Origin: Pseudomonas reidholzensis
Lineage (GTDB): Bacteria; Pseudomonadota; Gammaproteobacteria; Pseudomonadales; Pseudomonadaceae
NCBI RefSeq assembly: GCF_900536025.1
Contig: NZ_UNOZ01000008.1
Coordinates: 40,655 to 104,654, forward strand
Reading direction: 5' to 3'
DNA length: 64,000 bases
This document shows, piece after piece, positions 25,852 to 35,840 of the stretch. Below the pieces are notes generated by a model. The model saw nothing but the letters and a program-made list of their open reading frames with translations. It was not told where the DNA came from and ran no database searches. The stretch's first letter is position 1. Every line of letters starts with the position of its first letter. A program made the translations under genes and the position numbers.

Positions 25852-27270
25852 ATGCTCTGGGCCTGCATCGTATTCCCCCAGTTGGCGCTGGATTGCGTCC
25901 TGCGTGAGCGTGACGACGTCGATACCCCGCTGGTGTTGATCGGCGGCCCGAGCCAGCGGCGGGTGCTGCAATCGGTCAACCCGGCGGCTGCCAACCTGGG
26001 CTTGAGGGCAGGGCAGACACTCACCGCCGCGCGTGCCTTGGCCGACGGCTTTACCTGTGTCGAGGCCGACCCGGTGCGGGCCGCGCAGGTCGAGCAATTG
26101 CTGGCTGCCTGGGCCTACCGCTTCAGCGCTCAAGTCAGCCTGCACTACCCGCGCGCGTTGCTCATCGAAGTTGGCTCCAGCCTGCAACTGTTCGGCCCCT
26201 GGCCGCTGTTCGAGGCGCGCTTGCGTGCGGAGCTGGATGCCTTGGGCCTGCGTCAGCGGATCGTCGTCGCCAGCAACCCAGTGGCGGCACGCATGCTGGC
26301 CAACGCGCATGACGGCTTGGCCGTGACCACTGCCGAGGACACCCGCGCCGCGATGTTGAACCTGCCGATTGGCAAGGTCGGCTTGCCCAAGGAGGCCGCC
26401 GAGGCGTTCGCCCGCATGGGCCTGCGCACCCTCGGCGAAGTGCTGGGCCTGCCGCGCGAGGCCTTGGCCCGACGCTTTGCCGCCGGGGTGCAACTGCACC
26501 TGGACCAGTTGCTGGGGTTGCGCACCTTGGGCCTGACCTTCTATCTGCCGCCGGACCGCTTCGAAACCCGCCTGGAGCTGAATTTCGACGTCGAGTCGCA
26601 TCAGGCCTTGCTGTTCCCTCTGCGGCGGATGATCAACGACCTCGCGGCGTTTCTGGCCGGGCGCGACTGTGGGGTGCAGCGCTTTGAGCTGCTCCTGGAG
26701 CACGTCGAAGGGCCGGACACGCGGATCCCGGTCGGCCTGCTGGCTGCCGAGCGCGATGCTGGCCTGCTGTTCGAACTGGCCCGCGGCCGACTGGAGCCAC
26801 TGCGCATCGCCGCGCCCGTGCGTACCCTGCGCCTGCTGGCCGAAGACCTGCCGCCGTTCGTCCCGCAGCACCAGGCGCTGTTCGACCCCCGGGCCCAGCA
26901 GGCCCAGCCTTGGGAGCAACTGCGCGAGCGCCTGCGGGCGCGCTTGGGTGACGAGGCGGTGCAGGGTGTGCGCGCCGAGGCCGACCACCGCCCCGAGTGC
27001 GCCTGGCAATTGGCCGAGCAGGGCCTTAGCAGCCCCCTGCAGATGCCCCCAGGCAGCCGTCCGGGCTGGCTGCTGGCCGCCCCGCAGCGGCTGCCGGACG
27101 GTGGCGTGCTGCGCGTGAGCGACGCCGAACGGATCGAGTCCGGCTGGTGGGACGGTGGCGACGTGCGCCGCGACTACTACCGCATCGAGACCCGCGAGGG
27201 CCTGCGCGGCTGGGCCTACCAGGACCTCGCCGCGCCTGGGCCGTTGTGGCTGCAGGGCTGGTTCGCATGA
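25852..27270 (+). CDS. imuB: ImuB, catalytically degenerate Y-family polymerase-like protein
   Basis: 472 residues. The Y-family fold is recognisable ([29 protein letters not shown], the helix-hairpin [19 protein letters not shown]). The acidic residues needed for catalysis are lost: the N-terminal strand is [12 protein letters not shown], and the usual SxDE site reads [12 protein letters not shown]. This fits ImuB as a scaffold that links DnaE2 to the sliding clamp. The C-terminus ends in a region that binds partners. It overlaps dnaE2 by ATGA. Confidence 0.94.
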   Translation: MLWACIVFPQLALDCVLRERDDVDTPLVLIGGPSQRRVLQSVNPAAANLGLRAGQTLTAARALADGFTCVEADPVRAAQVEQLLAAWAYRFSAQVSLHYPRALLIEVGSSLQLFGPWPLFEARLRAELDALGLRQRIVVASNPVAARMLANAHDGLAVTTAEDTRAAMLNLPIGKVGLPKEAAEAFARMGLRTLGEVLGLPREALARRFAAGVQLHLDQLLGLRTLGLTFYLPPDRFETRLELNFDVESHQALLFPLRRMINDLAAFLAGRDCGVQRFELLLEHVEGPDTRIPVGLLAAERDAGLLFELARGRLEPLRIAAPVRTLRLLAEDLPPFVPQHQALFDPRAQQAQPWEQLRERLRARLGDEAVQGVRAEADHRPECAWQLAEQGLSSPLQMPPGSRPGWLLAAPQRLPDGGVLRVSDAERIESGWWDGGDVRRDYYRIETREGLRGWAYQDLAAPGPLWLQGWFA

Positions 27271-30200
27271 GCACCCAGGCCTACGCCGAGCTGCACTGCC
27301 TGTCGAACTTCAGCTTCCAGCGCGGTGCCTCCAGTGCCGACGAGCTGTTCCGGCGTGCGCGTGAGCAGGGCTACCAAGCCTTGGCGATCACCGATGAATG
27401 CACCCTGGCAGGTATCGTGCGTGCCTGGCAGGCGGCCAGGGAGCATCAGCTGCGGCTGATCGTGGGCAGTGAAGTGCGGGTGCAGGATGGCCCCAAGCTG
27501 GTCTTGCTGGCCGAGGACCTCGGCGGTTACCAGAACCTCTGCGCGCTGATCACCCGCGCACGGCGGCGTGCGCAGAAGGGCGAGTACCAGGTGCTGGCCG
27601 AAGACCTGCAAGCCCACTGCCAGGGCTTGCAGGCGTTGTGGATCCCGGACGACCTGACGGACCCGCAGCCAGGCCAATGGCTGCAGCAGGTGTTTGCCGA
27701 GCGCCTGTGGCTGGCGGCCCACCTGCACCGTGGCAGCGATGACGGCCGCCGGCTGCTGCAGTTGCGTGCACTCGCCAGCCAGCTGGGCATCCGCGTCGTG
27801 GCCTGTGGCGATGTGCACATGCACAGCCGCGGCCGCCGCGCCTTGCAAGACTGCATGACCGCCGTGCGTCAGCATTGCAGCGTCGCCGAGGCCGGCCGCT
27901 ACCTCTACCCCAACGGCGAACGCCACCTGCGCAGCCTTACGCAACTCGCCGAGCTGTATCCGCCCGAGTGGCTGGCCGAGAGCCTGCTGATTGCCCAGCG
28001 CTGCCGTTTCGACCTGAGCGAACTCAAGTATCAGTACCCGCGCGAACTGGTCCCGGCCGGGCAGACCCCGGCCAGCTGGCTGCGCCATTTGTGCCAGCAA
28101 GGCTTGCCCAGGCGCTGGCCACAGGGTGCCAGCGCCGAGGTCCATGCGGTGCTCGACAAGGAACTGGCACTGATCGAAGAACTCGGCTACGAGAGTTATT
28201 TTCTCACCGTGCACGACATCGTCGACTTTGCCCGCAAGCAAGCCATCCTCTGCCAGGGACGCGGTTCGGCGGCCAACTCGGTGGTGTGCTTCGTGCTGGG
28301 CATCACCGAACTCGACCCCATGGAGCACCACCTGCTGTTCGAGCGCTTCCTGTCGCGCGAGCGCAATGAGCCGCCCGACATCGACGTCGACTTCGAGCAT
28401 GACCGTCGCGAGGAGGTGATCCAGTACGTGTTTCGCCGATACGGCCGCCACCGTGCGGCGCTGACTGCGGTGGTCAGCACCTACCATGCCGCCGGCGCGG
28501 TGCGTGATGTCGCCCGGGTACTGGGCCTGCCCGCCGACCAGGTCGACGCGCTGGCCAAGTGCTGTGGCCGCTGGAGTGACCGCATCCCCGACGGGCAGCG
28601 CCTGGCCGAGGCCGGTTTCGAGGCGCACAGCCCGTCACTGCGGCGCATCCTGGTGTTGGCCGGTGAGCTGATCGGGTTCCCTCGGCACCTGTCGCAACAC
28701 CCCGGCGGCTTCGTCATTTGCGAGCAACCCCTGGACCAGTTGGTGCCGGTGGAAAATGCCGCGATGGCCGACCGCACGGTGATCCAGTGGGACAAGGACG
28801 ACCTCGACCTGGTCGGCCTGCTCAAGGTCGATGTGCTCGCGCTGGGCATGCTCAGCGCCTTGCGTCGCTGCTTCGACCTGATTGCCCTGCATCGCGGGCG
28901 CCAACTGAGCCTGGCGACTATTCCCAGCGAGGACCCGGCCACTTACGCGATGATCAGCCGCGCCGAAACCATGGGCGTGTTCCAGATCGAATCCCGCGCG
29001 CAGATGGCCATGTTGCCCCGGCTCAAGCCGCAGACCTTCTACGACCTGGTGATCGAGGTGGCGATCGTCCGCCCCGGGCCGATCCAGGGCGACATGGTCC
29101 ACCCGTACCTGCGCCGGCGGCTCGGGCAGGAACCGGTGACCTATCCCTCGCCCGCATTGGAAGCCGTGTTCAAGCGCACCTTGGGCGTGCCGTTGTTTCA
29201 GGAACAGGTGATGGAGCTGGCGATGGTCGCGGCCGACTACAGCCCCGGCGAAGCCGACCAGTTGCGCCGCAGCATGGCCGCCTGGAAGCGCCATGGTGGC
29301 CTCGAACCACACCGTCAGCGGCTGCTCGAGGGCATGCAACGCAATGGCTACGAGTCGGCCTTTGCCGAGCGTATCTTCGAGCAGATCAAGGGCTTTGGCA
29401 GCTATGGCTTCCCCGAGTCGCACGCCGCCAGCTTCGCCTTGTTGTGCTATGCCAGCAGCTGGCTGAAGTGCCACGAACCGGCGATTTTCACCTGCGCGCT
29501 GGTCAACAGCTGGCCGATGGGGTTCTACAGCCCTGACCAGTTGCTGCAAGAGGCCCGGCGCCAGGGCATCGAGGTGCGCCCGGTGGATGTTCTGCACAGT
29601 GACTGGGACTGCACCCTGGAGCCGTTGGGGCAGGGCGTCCTGGCGATTCGTCTGGGGCTGCGGCAGATCCGTGGCTTTGCCGAGGCGGACGCCCGGCGGT
29701 TGGCGCAGGCGCGGGCGCAGCGCCCCTGGCGTGATGTCGAGGACCTGTGCCTGCGGGCCGGGCTCGACAGCCGTGCCCGTGCGCGGCTGGCGGACGCCGG
29801 TGCCTTGCGCGCCTTGGCCAGTGACCGTCATCAGGCGCGCTGGCTGGTGGCGGCGGTGCAGGCACAGTTGCCGTTGTTCGCTGAGGTGATGGCGGCGCCG
29901 GAACAGGCAGTCGCGCTGCCGGTGCCGACGGTGGGCGAAGACCTGGTGGCCGACTACGACACCCTCGGCACCACGCTCGGGCCGCATCCGCTCAGCCTCC
30001 TGCGCACGCGACTGCGGGCTTTAGGCTGTCGCAGTTCGAGTGAGCTGGCCGGGGTCGAGCATGGCGACAGTATTGCCGTGGCGGGGTTGGTGGTCGGTCG
30101 GCAGCGGCCACAGACGGCCAGCGGGGTGACCTTTGTCACCCTCGAGGACGAGGCGGGGATGGTCAACGTCGTGGTCTGGCGCGAGTTGGCCGAGCGCCAG

Positions 30201-30347
30201 CGGCGGGCGCTGGTCGGCGCGCAGCTGCTCAAGGTGAGTGGCCGGCTGGAGCAGGAAAACGGCGTCAGGCACCTGATCGCCAGGCGCCTGGAGGATGTCA
30301 GCCCCTTGCTGCAGGGGCTGGATGTGCGCAGCCGGGACTTTCACTAG
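27267..30347 (+). CDS. dnaE2: Error-prone DNA polymerase III alpha subunit DnaE2
   Basis: 1026 residues from the ATG overlapping imuB. An N-terminal PHP domain begins [20 protein letters not shown]. The polymerase core contains the catalytic Asp motif [13 protein letters not shown] (residue ~370) and [12 protein letters not shown]. The helix-hairpin-helix and OB-fold regions ([20 protein letters not shown]) are at the C-terminus. It lacks the long C-terminal tau-binding part of DnaE1. It synthesises across lesions together with ImuA and ImuB under LexA2 control. Confidence 0.96.
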   Translation: MSTQAYAELHCLSNFSFQRGASSADELFRRAREQGYQALAITDECTLAGIVRAWQAAREHQLRLIVGSEVRVQDGPKLVLLAEDLGGYQNLCALITRARRRAQKGEYQVLAEDLQAHCQGLQALWIPDDLTDPQPGQWLQQVFAERLWLAAHLHRGSDDGRRLLQLRALASQLGIRVVACGDVHMHSRGRRALQDCMTAVRQHCSVAEAGRYLYPNGERHLRSLTQLAELYPPEWLAESLLIAQRCRFDLSELKYQYPRELVPAGQTPASWLRHLCQQGLPRRWPQGASAEVHAVLDKELALIEELGYESYFLTVHDIVDFARKQAILCQGRGSAANSVVCFVLGITELDPMEHHLLFERFLSRERNEPPDIDVDFEHDRREEVIQYVFRRYGRHRAALTAVVSTYHAAGAVRDVARVLGLPADQVDALAKCCGRWSDRIPDGQRLAEAGFEAHSPSLRRILVLAGELIGFPRHLSQHPGGFVICEQPLDQLVPVENAAMADRTVIQWDKDDLDLVGLLKVDVLALGMLSALRRCFDLIALHRGRQLSLATIPSEDPATYAMISRAETMGVFQIESRAQMAMLPRLKPQTFYDLVIEVAIVRPGPIQGDMVHPYLRRRLGQEPVTYPSPALEAVFKRTLGVPLFQEQVMELAMVAADYSPGEADQLRRSMAAWKRHGGLEPHRQRLLEGMQRNGYESAFAERIFEQIKGFGSYGFPESHAASFALLCYASSWLKCHEPAIFTCALVNSWPMGFYSPDQLLQEARRQGIEVRPVDVLHSDWDCTLEPLGQGVLAIRLGLRQIRGFAEADARRLAQARAQRPWRDVEDLCLRAGLDSRARARLADAGALRALASDRHQARWLVAAVQAQLPLFAEVMAAPEQAVALPVPTVGEDLVADYDTLGTTLGPHPLSLLRTRLRALGCRSSSELAGVEHGDSIAVAGLVVGRQRPQTASGVTFVTLEDEAGMVNVVVWRELAERQRRALVGAQLLKVSGRLEQENGVRHLIARRLEDVSPLLQGLDVRSRDFH

Positions 30348-30356
30348 CCGAGCGGT

Positions 30357-31178
30357 TCAGACCATCGCCAAGCGCTGTTTGCGGGTCGGTGGCGCAAACG
30401 CCTGGTCGATCGCGCGCAGGTCTTCATCGCTCAGGGTCAGCTCACCCGCCGCCGCATTCTGTGCCACGTGCGGGGGGTCGACCGCCTTGGGAATGGCGAT
30501 CACGCCGTCCTCCCGGGTGACCCAGGCCAGGCTCACCTGCGCCGGGGTTGCCCCATGCCGCTCGGCGATTTGTGCCATCACCGGGTGCGTGAGCAAGCGG
30601 CCGGCCTGGGCCAGCGGGCAATAGGCCATGGTCGGCAAACCGTTGGCCTGGCTCCACGGCAACAGATCGAACTCGATACCGCGCTGGCTCGGGTTGTACA
30701 GCACCTGGTTGGTCGCGCAGGCGGCATTGTCCAGTTCGCGCAGGTCGTCGGTGTCGAAATTGGACACACCCCAACGACGGATCTTGCCCTGCTCGCGCAA
30801 GCGCTCGAACGCCTCGACCGTCTCCTCCAGGGGATACTGGCCGCGCCAGTGCAGCAGGTAGAGGTCGATGCAGTCGGTCCGCAGGCGCTTCAGGCTGCGC
30901 TCGCAGGCCTGCGGCACGCCGCGCTGGCTGGCGTTGTGCGGGTAGACCTTGCTGACCAGAAACACCTGCTCGCGGCGCCCGGCGAGGGCCGCGCCGACCA
31001 CCTCCTCGGCAGCGCCCTCGGCATACATCTCAGCCGTGTCGATCAGGCTCAGACCGAGCTCGATGCCTTGCTGCAAGGCACTGACCTCGGCGGCCCTGCG
31101 CGCAGGGTCTTCGCCCATGTACCAGGTGCCCTGGCCAATGGCCGGGACGGTTGAACCTGCAAGTTTCACGGTACGCAT
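30357..31178 (-). CDS. Aldo/keto reductase
   Basis: 273 residues from the ATG at 31178, which has GGAGGT five bases upstream. The tetrad is Asp in SLIDTAEMYAEG, Tyr in the same motif, Lys in VSKVYPHN and His in YLLHWRG. NADPH-binding residues lie in the C-terminal IPKAVDPPHVAQN. The start overlaps the LysR gene end by 13 bases, so the two are co-transcribed. The substrate is unknown. The gene converges with dnaE2 with a nine-base gap. Confidence 0.9.
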   Translation of the reverse strand: MRTVKLAGSTVPAIGQGTWYMGEDPARRAAEVSALQQGIELGLSLIDTAEMYAEGAAEEVVGAALAGRREQVFLVSKVYPHNASQRGVPQACERSLKRLRTDCIDLYLLHWRGQYPLEETVEAFERLREQGKIRRWGVSNFDTDDLRELDNAACATNQVLYNPSQRGIEFDLLPWSQANGLPTMAYCPLAQAGRLLTHPVMAQIAERHGATPAQVSLAWVTREDGVIAIPKAVDPPHVAQNAAAGELTLSDEDLRAIDQAFAPPTRKQRLAMV

Positions 31179-32071
31179 GTCACCTCCTGTGGATGGGTAT
31201 GGGTCAGCACGACATCGAGCAGCGCCTCGGCTGCGGTAGAAAGCTTGTGGTCGCTCAGCGCGATGACGCCGATGCGCCGCTCGATGCTGGGTTCGACCAG
31301 GGGAATACAGCGCGCGCCCAGCTCCTGCATCTGGTTGATGCACAGCGCCGGCACGGCACTCACGCCCAGGCCGTTGGCGACCATGCGCCCGACGGTCGAC
31401 AGCTGATGGCTCTCGAACGCCACCGTCAGCTTGCCGTGCTCGGCCGCAACGTGCTGCTCCAGCAATAGGCGCACGGCCGACGGCCGCTGCAGGGCAATGA
31501 AGTCTTCGCCCAGCAGTGCGTGCCAGGTGACCTGGGGCTGCAGGGCCAGCGGCGAGTCGGCGGGCACCACGGCGACGAAGCGGTCCAGGTACAGCGGATG
31601 AAAGCGCAGGCCGTCGAGGTTGTCCGGTTCAAAGCCGATGCCCAGTTCGACGCGGCGGTGGCGCACCAGTTCCAGCACCTGCTCGTTGATCACGTCGTGC
31701 ACCGTGACATTGACCTTCGGGTAGCGCTGGCGAAACACCTTCAGTGAGTGCGGCAGCAGGTTGCCGGCAAAGGCGGGCATGGCCGCCACCGAAACCCTGC
31801 CCAGCTGCAGGGTGAAGCGCTGGCGGAGCATCTCTTCGGTGTCATCCCAGTCGGCCAGCAGGCGCCGCGCCAGCGGCAGCAGCACCTCGCCTTCCGGGGT
31901 CAGGCTGACGCTGCGCGTGGTGCGGGTGAGCAGGGCGCCGCCGAGGTTCTCCTCGAGCGCCTTGATGGTCAGGCTCAGCGCCGGTTGCGAGACGTGCAGA
32001 TGCTCCCCGGCCTGGGCAAAGCTGTGGTGCTTGGCCACGGTGACAAAGGCGCGTAGCTGCTTGACGTTCAT
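31166..32071 (-). CDS. LysR-family regulator
   Basis: 301 residues. The helix-turn-helix is at the N-terminus ([20 protein letters not shown], residues ~18-37), followed by a LysR substrate-binding domain. It is divergent from the CoA-transferase operon, with a 120-base shared gap holding an 8-base inverted repeat, so it probably activates that operon. The aldo-keto reductase gene overlaps its 3' end. Confidence 0.92.
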   Translation of the reverse strand: MNVKQLRAFVTVAKHHSFAQAGEHLHVSQPALSLTIKALEENLGGALLTRTTRSVSLTPEGEVLLPLARRLLADWDDTEEMLRQRFTLQLGRVSVAAMPAFAGNLLPHSLKVFRQRYPKVNVTVHDVINEQVLELVRHRRVELGIGFEPDNLDGLRFHPLYLDRFVAVVPADSPLALQPQVTWHALLGEDFIALQRPSAVRLLLEQHVAAEHGKLTVAFESHQLSTVGRMVANGLGVSAVPALCINQMQELGARCIPLVEPSIERRIGVIALSDHKLSTAAEALLDVVLTHTHPQEVTCVP

Positions 32072-32086
32072 GTGCGGGGGCCGACC

Positions 32087-32125
32087 TTTGTTTTGGAAAA
32101 TTTATTAATCGATGACGAAAACAAA
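32087..32125. promoter_or_regulatory. Inverted repeat in LysR/CoA-transferase gap
   Basis: TTTGTTTT (32087-32094) and AAAACAAA (32118-32125) are perfect complements 23 bases apart in a very AT-rich stretch. This is a candidate LysR recruitment site or part of overlapping promoters. Confidence 0.45.
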
Positions 32126-32191
32126 ATTAACAAATCAGTCGCCAGCGGTGAAGATGGCCGCACGCACAAACAACGACAAAGGCGAATCAGC

Positions 32192-32890
32192 ATGGCCGGA
32201 CTGGACAAGCGCGTTGCAACCTACCAACAGGCCCTCGAAGGCCTGACCGACAACATGACCGTGCTGGCCGGCGGCTTCGGCCTGTGTGGCATCCCGGAAA
32301 ACCTCATCGGCGAAATCAAGCGCCGCGGGGTCAAGGGCCTGACCGTGGTCTCGAACAACTGCGGCGTCGATGGCTTCGGCCTGGGCGTGCTGCTCGAAGA
32401 GCGGCAGATCGCCAAGATGATCGCCTCCTATGTCGGCGAAAACGCCGAGTTCGAGCGCCAGTTGCTCAGCGGTGAGCTCGAAGTCGAACTGACCCCGCAG
32501 GGCACCCTGGCCGAGAAGATGCGCGCCGGCGGCGCCGGCATCCCGGCCTTCTACACCGCCACTGGCTACGGTACGCCGGTCGCCGAGGGCAAGGAAGTGC
32601 GCGAGTTCAACGGCCGCAAGTACATCCTTGAAGAAGCCATCACCGGCGACTTCGCCATCGTCAAGGGCTGGAAGGCCGACCACTACGGCAACGTGGTGTA
32701 CCGCAACACCGCGCAGAACTTCAACCCGCTGGCCGCCACCGCCGGCAAGATCACCGTGGTCGAAGTCGAGGAGATCGTCGAGCCCGGCGTGCTCCTGCCC
32801 AGCGAGATCCACACGCCGGGGATCTTTGTCGACCGGGTCATCGTCGGCACCTTCGAGAAGCGCATCGAAAAGCGCACCGTCAAGGCCTGA
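32192..32890 (+). CDS. scoA: 3-oxoacid CoA-transferase subunit A
   Basis: 232 residues from the ATG at 32192. Family markers: [18 protein letters not shown] (CoA-binding glycine loop), [17 protein letters not shown] and [21 protein letters not shown]. Together with subunit B it moves CoA from succinyl-CoA to acetoacetate or a similar 3-oxoacid, feeding ketone-body or branched carbon into central metabolism. The atoD/pcaI names are also used for this family; the exact acceptor is not settled by sequence. Divergent LysR control is likely. Confidence 0.9.
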   Translation: MAGLDKRVATYQQALEGLTDNMTVLAGGFGLCGIPENLIGEIKRRGVKGLTVVSNNCGVDGFGLGVLLEERQIAKMIASYVGENAEFERQLLSGELEVELTPQGTLAEKMRAGGAGIPAFYTATGYGTPVAEGKEVREFNGRKYILEEAITGDFAIVKGWKADHYGNVVYRNTAQNFNPLAATAGKITVVEVEEIVEPGVLLPSEIHTPGIFVDRVIVGTFEKRIEKRTVKA

Positions 32891-32924
32891 GCGCCCCCTA
32901 CAGAACAATACAGAGATCCTGACC

Positions 32925-33581
32925 ATGGCATTGACCCGCGAACAGATGGCGCAACGCGTCGCCCGTGAACTGCAGGACGGCTTCTACGTCAACCTCGGCA
33001 TCGGCATCCCGACGTTGGTGGCCAACTATGTGCCGGCCGACATGGACGTAATGCTGCAGTCGGAAAACGGCCTGCTGGGTATGGGCGAGTTCCCCACAGA
33101 AGGCACCCTCGATGCCGACATGATCAACGCCGGCAAACAGACGGTCACCGCGCGCCGCGGTGCGTCGATCTTCGACTCGGCGCAGTCGTTCGCGATGATC
33201 CGCGGCGGCCATGTCGACCTGACCGTGCTGGGCGCATTCGAGGTGGATGTCGAAGGCAACATCGCCTCGTGGATGATCCCCGGCAAGCTGGTCAAGGGCA
33301 TGGGCGGTGCCATGGACCTGGTAGCCGGCGCCGAGAACATCATCGTCACCATGACCCACGCCTCCAAGGACGGCGAGTCCAAGCTGCTGTCGCGCTGCAG
33401 CCTGCCGCTGACCGGCGCCGGCTGCATCCGCAAGGTGCTCACCGACCTGGCCTACCTGGAGATCGACAACGGCGCGTTCATCCTGCGCGAGACCGCGCCA
33501 GGGGTGAGCGTCGAGGAGATCATCGAGAAAACCGCAGGCAAGTTGATCGTCGCCGATGATGTGAAGGAAATGACCTTCTGA
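32925..33581 (+). CDS. scoB: 3-oxoacid CoA-transferase subunit B
   Basis: 218 residues from the ATG at 32925. The catalytic Glu is in the motif LQSENGLLGMG (residue ~46). GGHVDLTVLGAFEVD and KGMGGAMDLVAGA are conserved family strands. It lies 34 bases after subunit A and forms the alpha2beta2 enzyme with it. Whether acetoacetate or beta-ketoadipate is the physiological acceptor is open; no pca genes are adjacent, so acetoacetate-type use is preferred. Confidence 0.9.
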   Translation: MALTREQMAQRVARELQDGFYVNLGIGIPTLVANYVPADMDVMLQSENGLLGMGEFPTEGTLDADMINAGKQTVTARRGASIFDSAQSFAMIRGGHVDLTVLGAFEVDVEGNIASWMIPGKLVKGMGGAMDLVAGAENIIVTMTHASKDGESKLLSRCSLPLTGAGCIRKVLTDLAYLEIDNGAFILRETAPGVSVEEIIEKTAGKLIVADDVKEMTF

Positions 33582-33665
33582 GGGTTGCGTGAACGATGAC
33601 CGTGCGATGGCACTTTAATGCCGAGGTGCGGTCAGAGCCGGGCACACATTCGAACAGGAGTTGTC

Positions 33666-34016
33666 ATGAAGAAGATTTCACTGTGTCTCGGCGCTGCGTT
33701 GCTGACCAGCCTGGTGGGTTGCGCCGCCAACGAGACCCTCGACACCAGCCGTCTGACCAAGGTCGACGAGAACCACGCGAGCATCGAGGCCAATGGCGCG
33801 CGTTATACGCTGGACAGCTACATCATTCCGTTCAACCAGCCGTACTTCATCAGTGTGCAGCGTGATGACGGCAAGCCGCTGACCGTTGCCGAGGCGGCGG
33901 CGGTTGCCCAGCCGTATATCGAGCCGCGGGGTTGCACCCAGCCGGTGGCTCGGCGTCCGGACCTGGACAAGAGCAACGGTAGCAAGACCCAGTGGATCGT
34001 CGGCATCGAGTGCTGA
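33666..34016 (+). CDS. Small lipoprotein
   Basis: 116 residues. The signal peptide MKKISLCLGAALLTSLVGC ends in a lipobox (LVGC, Cys 19). The mature protein has no Asp at +2, so outer-membrane sorting is expected. The remainder (IEANGARYTLDSYIIPFNQP, then IEPRGCTQPVARRPDLDKS, ending VGIEC) has two Cys residues that could form a disulfide. I do not recognise the family. A Rho-independent terminator follows 13 bases after its stop. Confidence 0.8.
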   Translation: MKKISLCLGAALLTSLVGCAANETLDTSRLTKVDENHASIEANGARYTLDSYIIPFNQPYFISVQRDDGKPLTVAEAAAVAQPYIEPRGCTQPVARRPDLDKSNGSKTQWIVGIEC

Positions 34017-34028
34017 GGTTGGGCGGGT

Positions 34029-34060
34029 AAAAAAGGGACGACAGGGTCGCCTCTTTTTTT
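34029..34060 (+). terminator. Rho-independent terminator after the lipoprotein gene
   Basis: An A-rich-start hairpin (AAAAAAGGGACGAC paired with GTCGCCTCTTTTTT, two mismatches) runs into a seven-T tract ending at 34060. It lies 13 bases after the stop codon. Confidence 0.7.
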
Positions 34061-34101
34061 GCGTGGGTTCGGTGTAGATGCGTTGGGCGTTGGGCTTTTT
34101 G

Positions 34102-34352
34102 GGGCTTATCCGTTTGATGTGGAGGCGCTTATGGCCCCTTCCGCCCTTACGGCGGGTCACTTTTTTTCTTGGAAAAAAGTAACCAAAAACCGCCGGCTCC
34201 CACATCAGTCCCGCTCGAAGCGGGATTCCCTCACTCCGGCCTTGCTCCCGCGTGGACCGGGCTGTACGGGCCTTCCTGGCCCGCAGCCCTTGCCGGCCTT
34301 CCTGGCCGTCACCCCGCTCCGCAAGACCTCCGTTCGGCCTCCTGAGGTCGCC
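34102..34352 (+). repeat. Pseudomonas intergenic repeat, copy 1
   Basis: About 250 bases with no credible gene. Landmarks are GGGCTTATCCG at the start, GGCCCCTTCCGCCCTTACGG, a hairpin around TCTTGG (about 34157-34189), TCCCTCACTCCGG, GGGCCTTCCTGGCCCG and CGCAAGACCTCCGTTCGGCC near the end. The same landmarks in the same order occur on the other strand in copy 2, 290 bases away. Confidence 0.85.
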
Positions 34353-34420
34353 AAGTTAGGGGCGGCGCCTGGGCTGGCGTTATCTTCGACAGTGACATTT
34401 GTGGTGGATATTCGAGCCTA

Positions 34421-34503
34421 TTCGCGGGGCAAGCCCGCTCCCACAGGATCTCCGTTGACCGAAAGAGCGACGCTATCCTGTGGGAGCGGGCTTGCCCCGC
34501 GAA
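34421..34503. repeat. REP-type inverted repeat pair
   Basis: Perfect 29-base arms at 34421-34449 and 34475-34503 with the core GGGAGCGGGCTTGCCCCGCG. It lies between the two copies of the long intergenic repeat. Confidence 0.9.
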
Positions 34504-34594
34504 GAGGCCGGGACTGCCAGTACAAGTTCTGGCGCTGACGCGCTGTACCGCCCTTATAAACCCGCGAGAGCGCAGCGATTCGCCAGCCGTTGCC

Positions 34595-34636
34595 CTTGAT
34601 CTTGATCTTGATCTTGATCTGGCTGGTGATCTTGAT
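34595..34636 (+). repeat. Tandem CTTGAT hexamer repeat
   Basis: Four perfect CTTGAT units from 34595 to 34618, then a 12-base interruption and one more unit at 34631-34636. The array sits just outside copy 2 of the long repeat. The unit is a possible site of slippage. Confidence 0.85.
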
Positions 34637-34642
34637 CTACTG

Positions 34643-34892
34643 CGACTTCAGGAGGCCGAACGGAGGTCTTGCGGAGTGAGGTGACGGCCATGGATGGCCG
34701 GCAAGCGCCGCGGGCCAGGAAGGCCCGTCCGGCGCGGTCCTCACGGGAGCAAGACCGGAGTGAGGGAACCCGTAGCGCAGCGAAGGGCCGTATGCAGGAG
34801 CGAGCGGCTTTGCCTACTTTGGCCAAGACCAAAGTAGGCCGCCGTAAGGGCGGAAGGGGCCAGCAGCAGCCCCCCATCAACCGGATAAGCCC
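34643..34892 (-). repeat. Pseudomonas intergenic repeat, copy 2 (inverted)
   Basis: This is the inverted partner of 34102-34352. Read on the minus strand it gives GGGCTTATCCGG, GGCCCCTTCCGCCCTTACGG, a perfect 11-base stem (34829-34839 with 34812-34822) with loop containing TCTTGG, TCCCTCACTCCGG, GGGCCTTCCTGGCCCG and CGCAAGACCTCCGTTCGGCC. The stem bases differ from copy 1 but still pair. Open frames crossing it are likely spurious. Confidence 0.85.
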
Positions 34893-34923
34893 AACAATCG
34901 AAACGCGCCCCCCAGCCCATCAA

Positions 34924-35808
34924 TCAGCGCAATTGTTCGAGCAACCCCCGCAACCGCTCAGTCCCTGCCTCATCCAGCCCGAACACCGGCCGCCGCGGCT
35001 CCCCAACCGGCAACCCGGTCAACCCCAAGCCAGCCTTGATCGTCGCCGGCAAGCCACCCTTGAGAATGAAATCGAGCAACGGCAACTGCCGGTAGAACAG
35101 CGCCCGAGCCTGTTCCAGCTCCCCGTCCCGGACCGCCTGATACAAACCCAGGTTCAGCTCGGCAATCAGGTTGGGTGCCGCCGTGCACCAGCCCTTGGCG
35201 CCCGCCACGAAGGCTTCCAGCGCCAGCGGATTGCAGCCGTTGTAGAACGGCACCTGGCCCTCACCGAGCACTTGCAGCTGGTGCATGCGCTGAATATCGC
35301 CGGTGCTCTCCTTGACCATCGTCACGTTATCGACCTCACGCACGATCTGCAGGATCAGCTCCACCGGCAGGTCGGTGCCGCTGGTGGCCGGGTTGTTGTA
35401 GAGCATGATCGGCAAGTCGACGGCCGCACCGATCGCCCGGTAGTGCTGGCGAATCTCGGCCGGGCTGAGCTTCCAGTAGGCCGAGGGCAACACCATCAGC
35501 GCATCGGCGCCGTGCGCCTGGGCGAAGCGGGCGCGGCGAATGGCGCCGGCGGTGGTCAGGTCGGAGACGCTGACGATGCTCGGCACGCGCCGGTCGATCT
35601 GCGCCAGGCTGTACTGCGCCACCTGCTGCCATTCGCTGTCACTCAGGTAAGCCCCTTCGCCGGTGCTGCCCAGCGGGGCGATGGCGTGTACGCCGCTGTC
35701 GATCAGGCGATCGATCGACTGGCCGAGCGCGGGCAGGTCGAGTCCCTCGCCGTCCGGGCTGAAGGGGGTGATGGTGTAACCGATGATGCCGTGGATTTCT
35801 GGGGTCAT
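34924..35808 (-). CDS. DapA/DHDPS-family aldolase or lyase
   Basis: 294 residues from the ATG at 35808, with GGAG eight bases upstream. It is an (alpha/beta)8 barrel with family motifs PLGSTGEGAYLSDSEW near the N-terminus, the Tyr in MLYNNPATSG and the Schiff-base Lys in TMVKESTGD (residue ~165). The family includes dihydrodipicolinate synthase, N-acetylneuraminate lyase and keto-deoxy sugar-acid aldolases. As a second copy outside any lysine pathway, next to a class II aldolase gene and a regulator, it more likely cleaves or dehydrates a keto acid. The substrate is unknown. Confidence 0.88.
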   Translation of the reverse strand: MTPEIHGIIGYTITPFSPDGEGLDLPALGQSIDRLIDSGVHAIAPLGSTGEGAYLSDSEWQQVAQYSLAQIDRRVPSIVSVSDLTTAGAIRRARFAQAHGADALMVLPSAYWKLSPAEIRQHYRAIGAAVDLPIMLYNNPATSGTDLPVELILQIVREVDNVTMVKESTGDIQRMHQLQVLGEGQVPFYNGCNPLALEAFVAGAKGWCTAAPNLIAELNLGLYQAVRDGELEQARALFYRQLPLLDFILKGGLPATIKAGLGLTGLPVGEPRRPVFGLDEAGTERLRGLLEQLR

Positions 35809-35840
35809 GGGTCTAGCTCCGCAAGCAAGGCGTTCAGGGG

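Noticed and set aside
34741..34923. Short open frame inside repeat copy 2
   Set aside because: Frames of this kind recur in the repeat family because of the repeat itself; there is no ribosome site and the structure, not the peptide, appears conserved.
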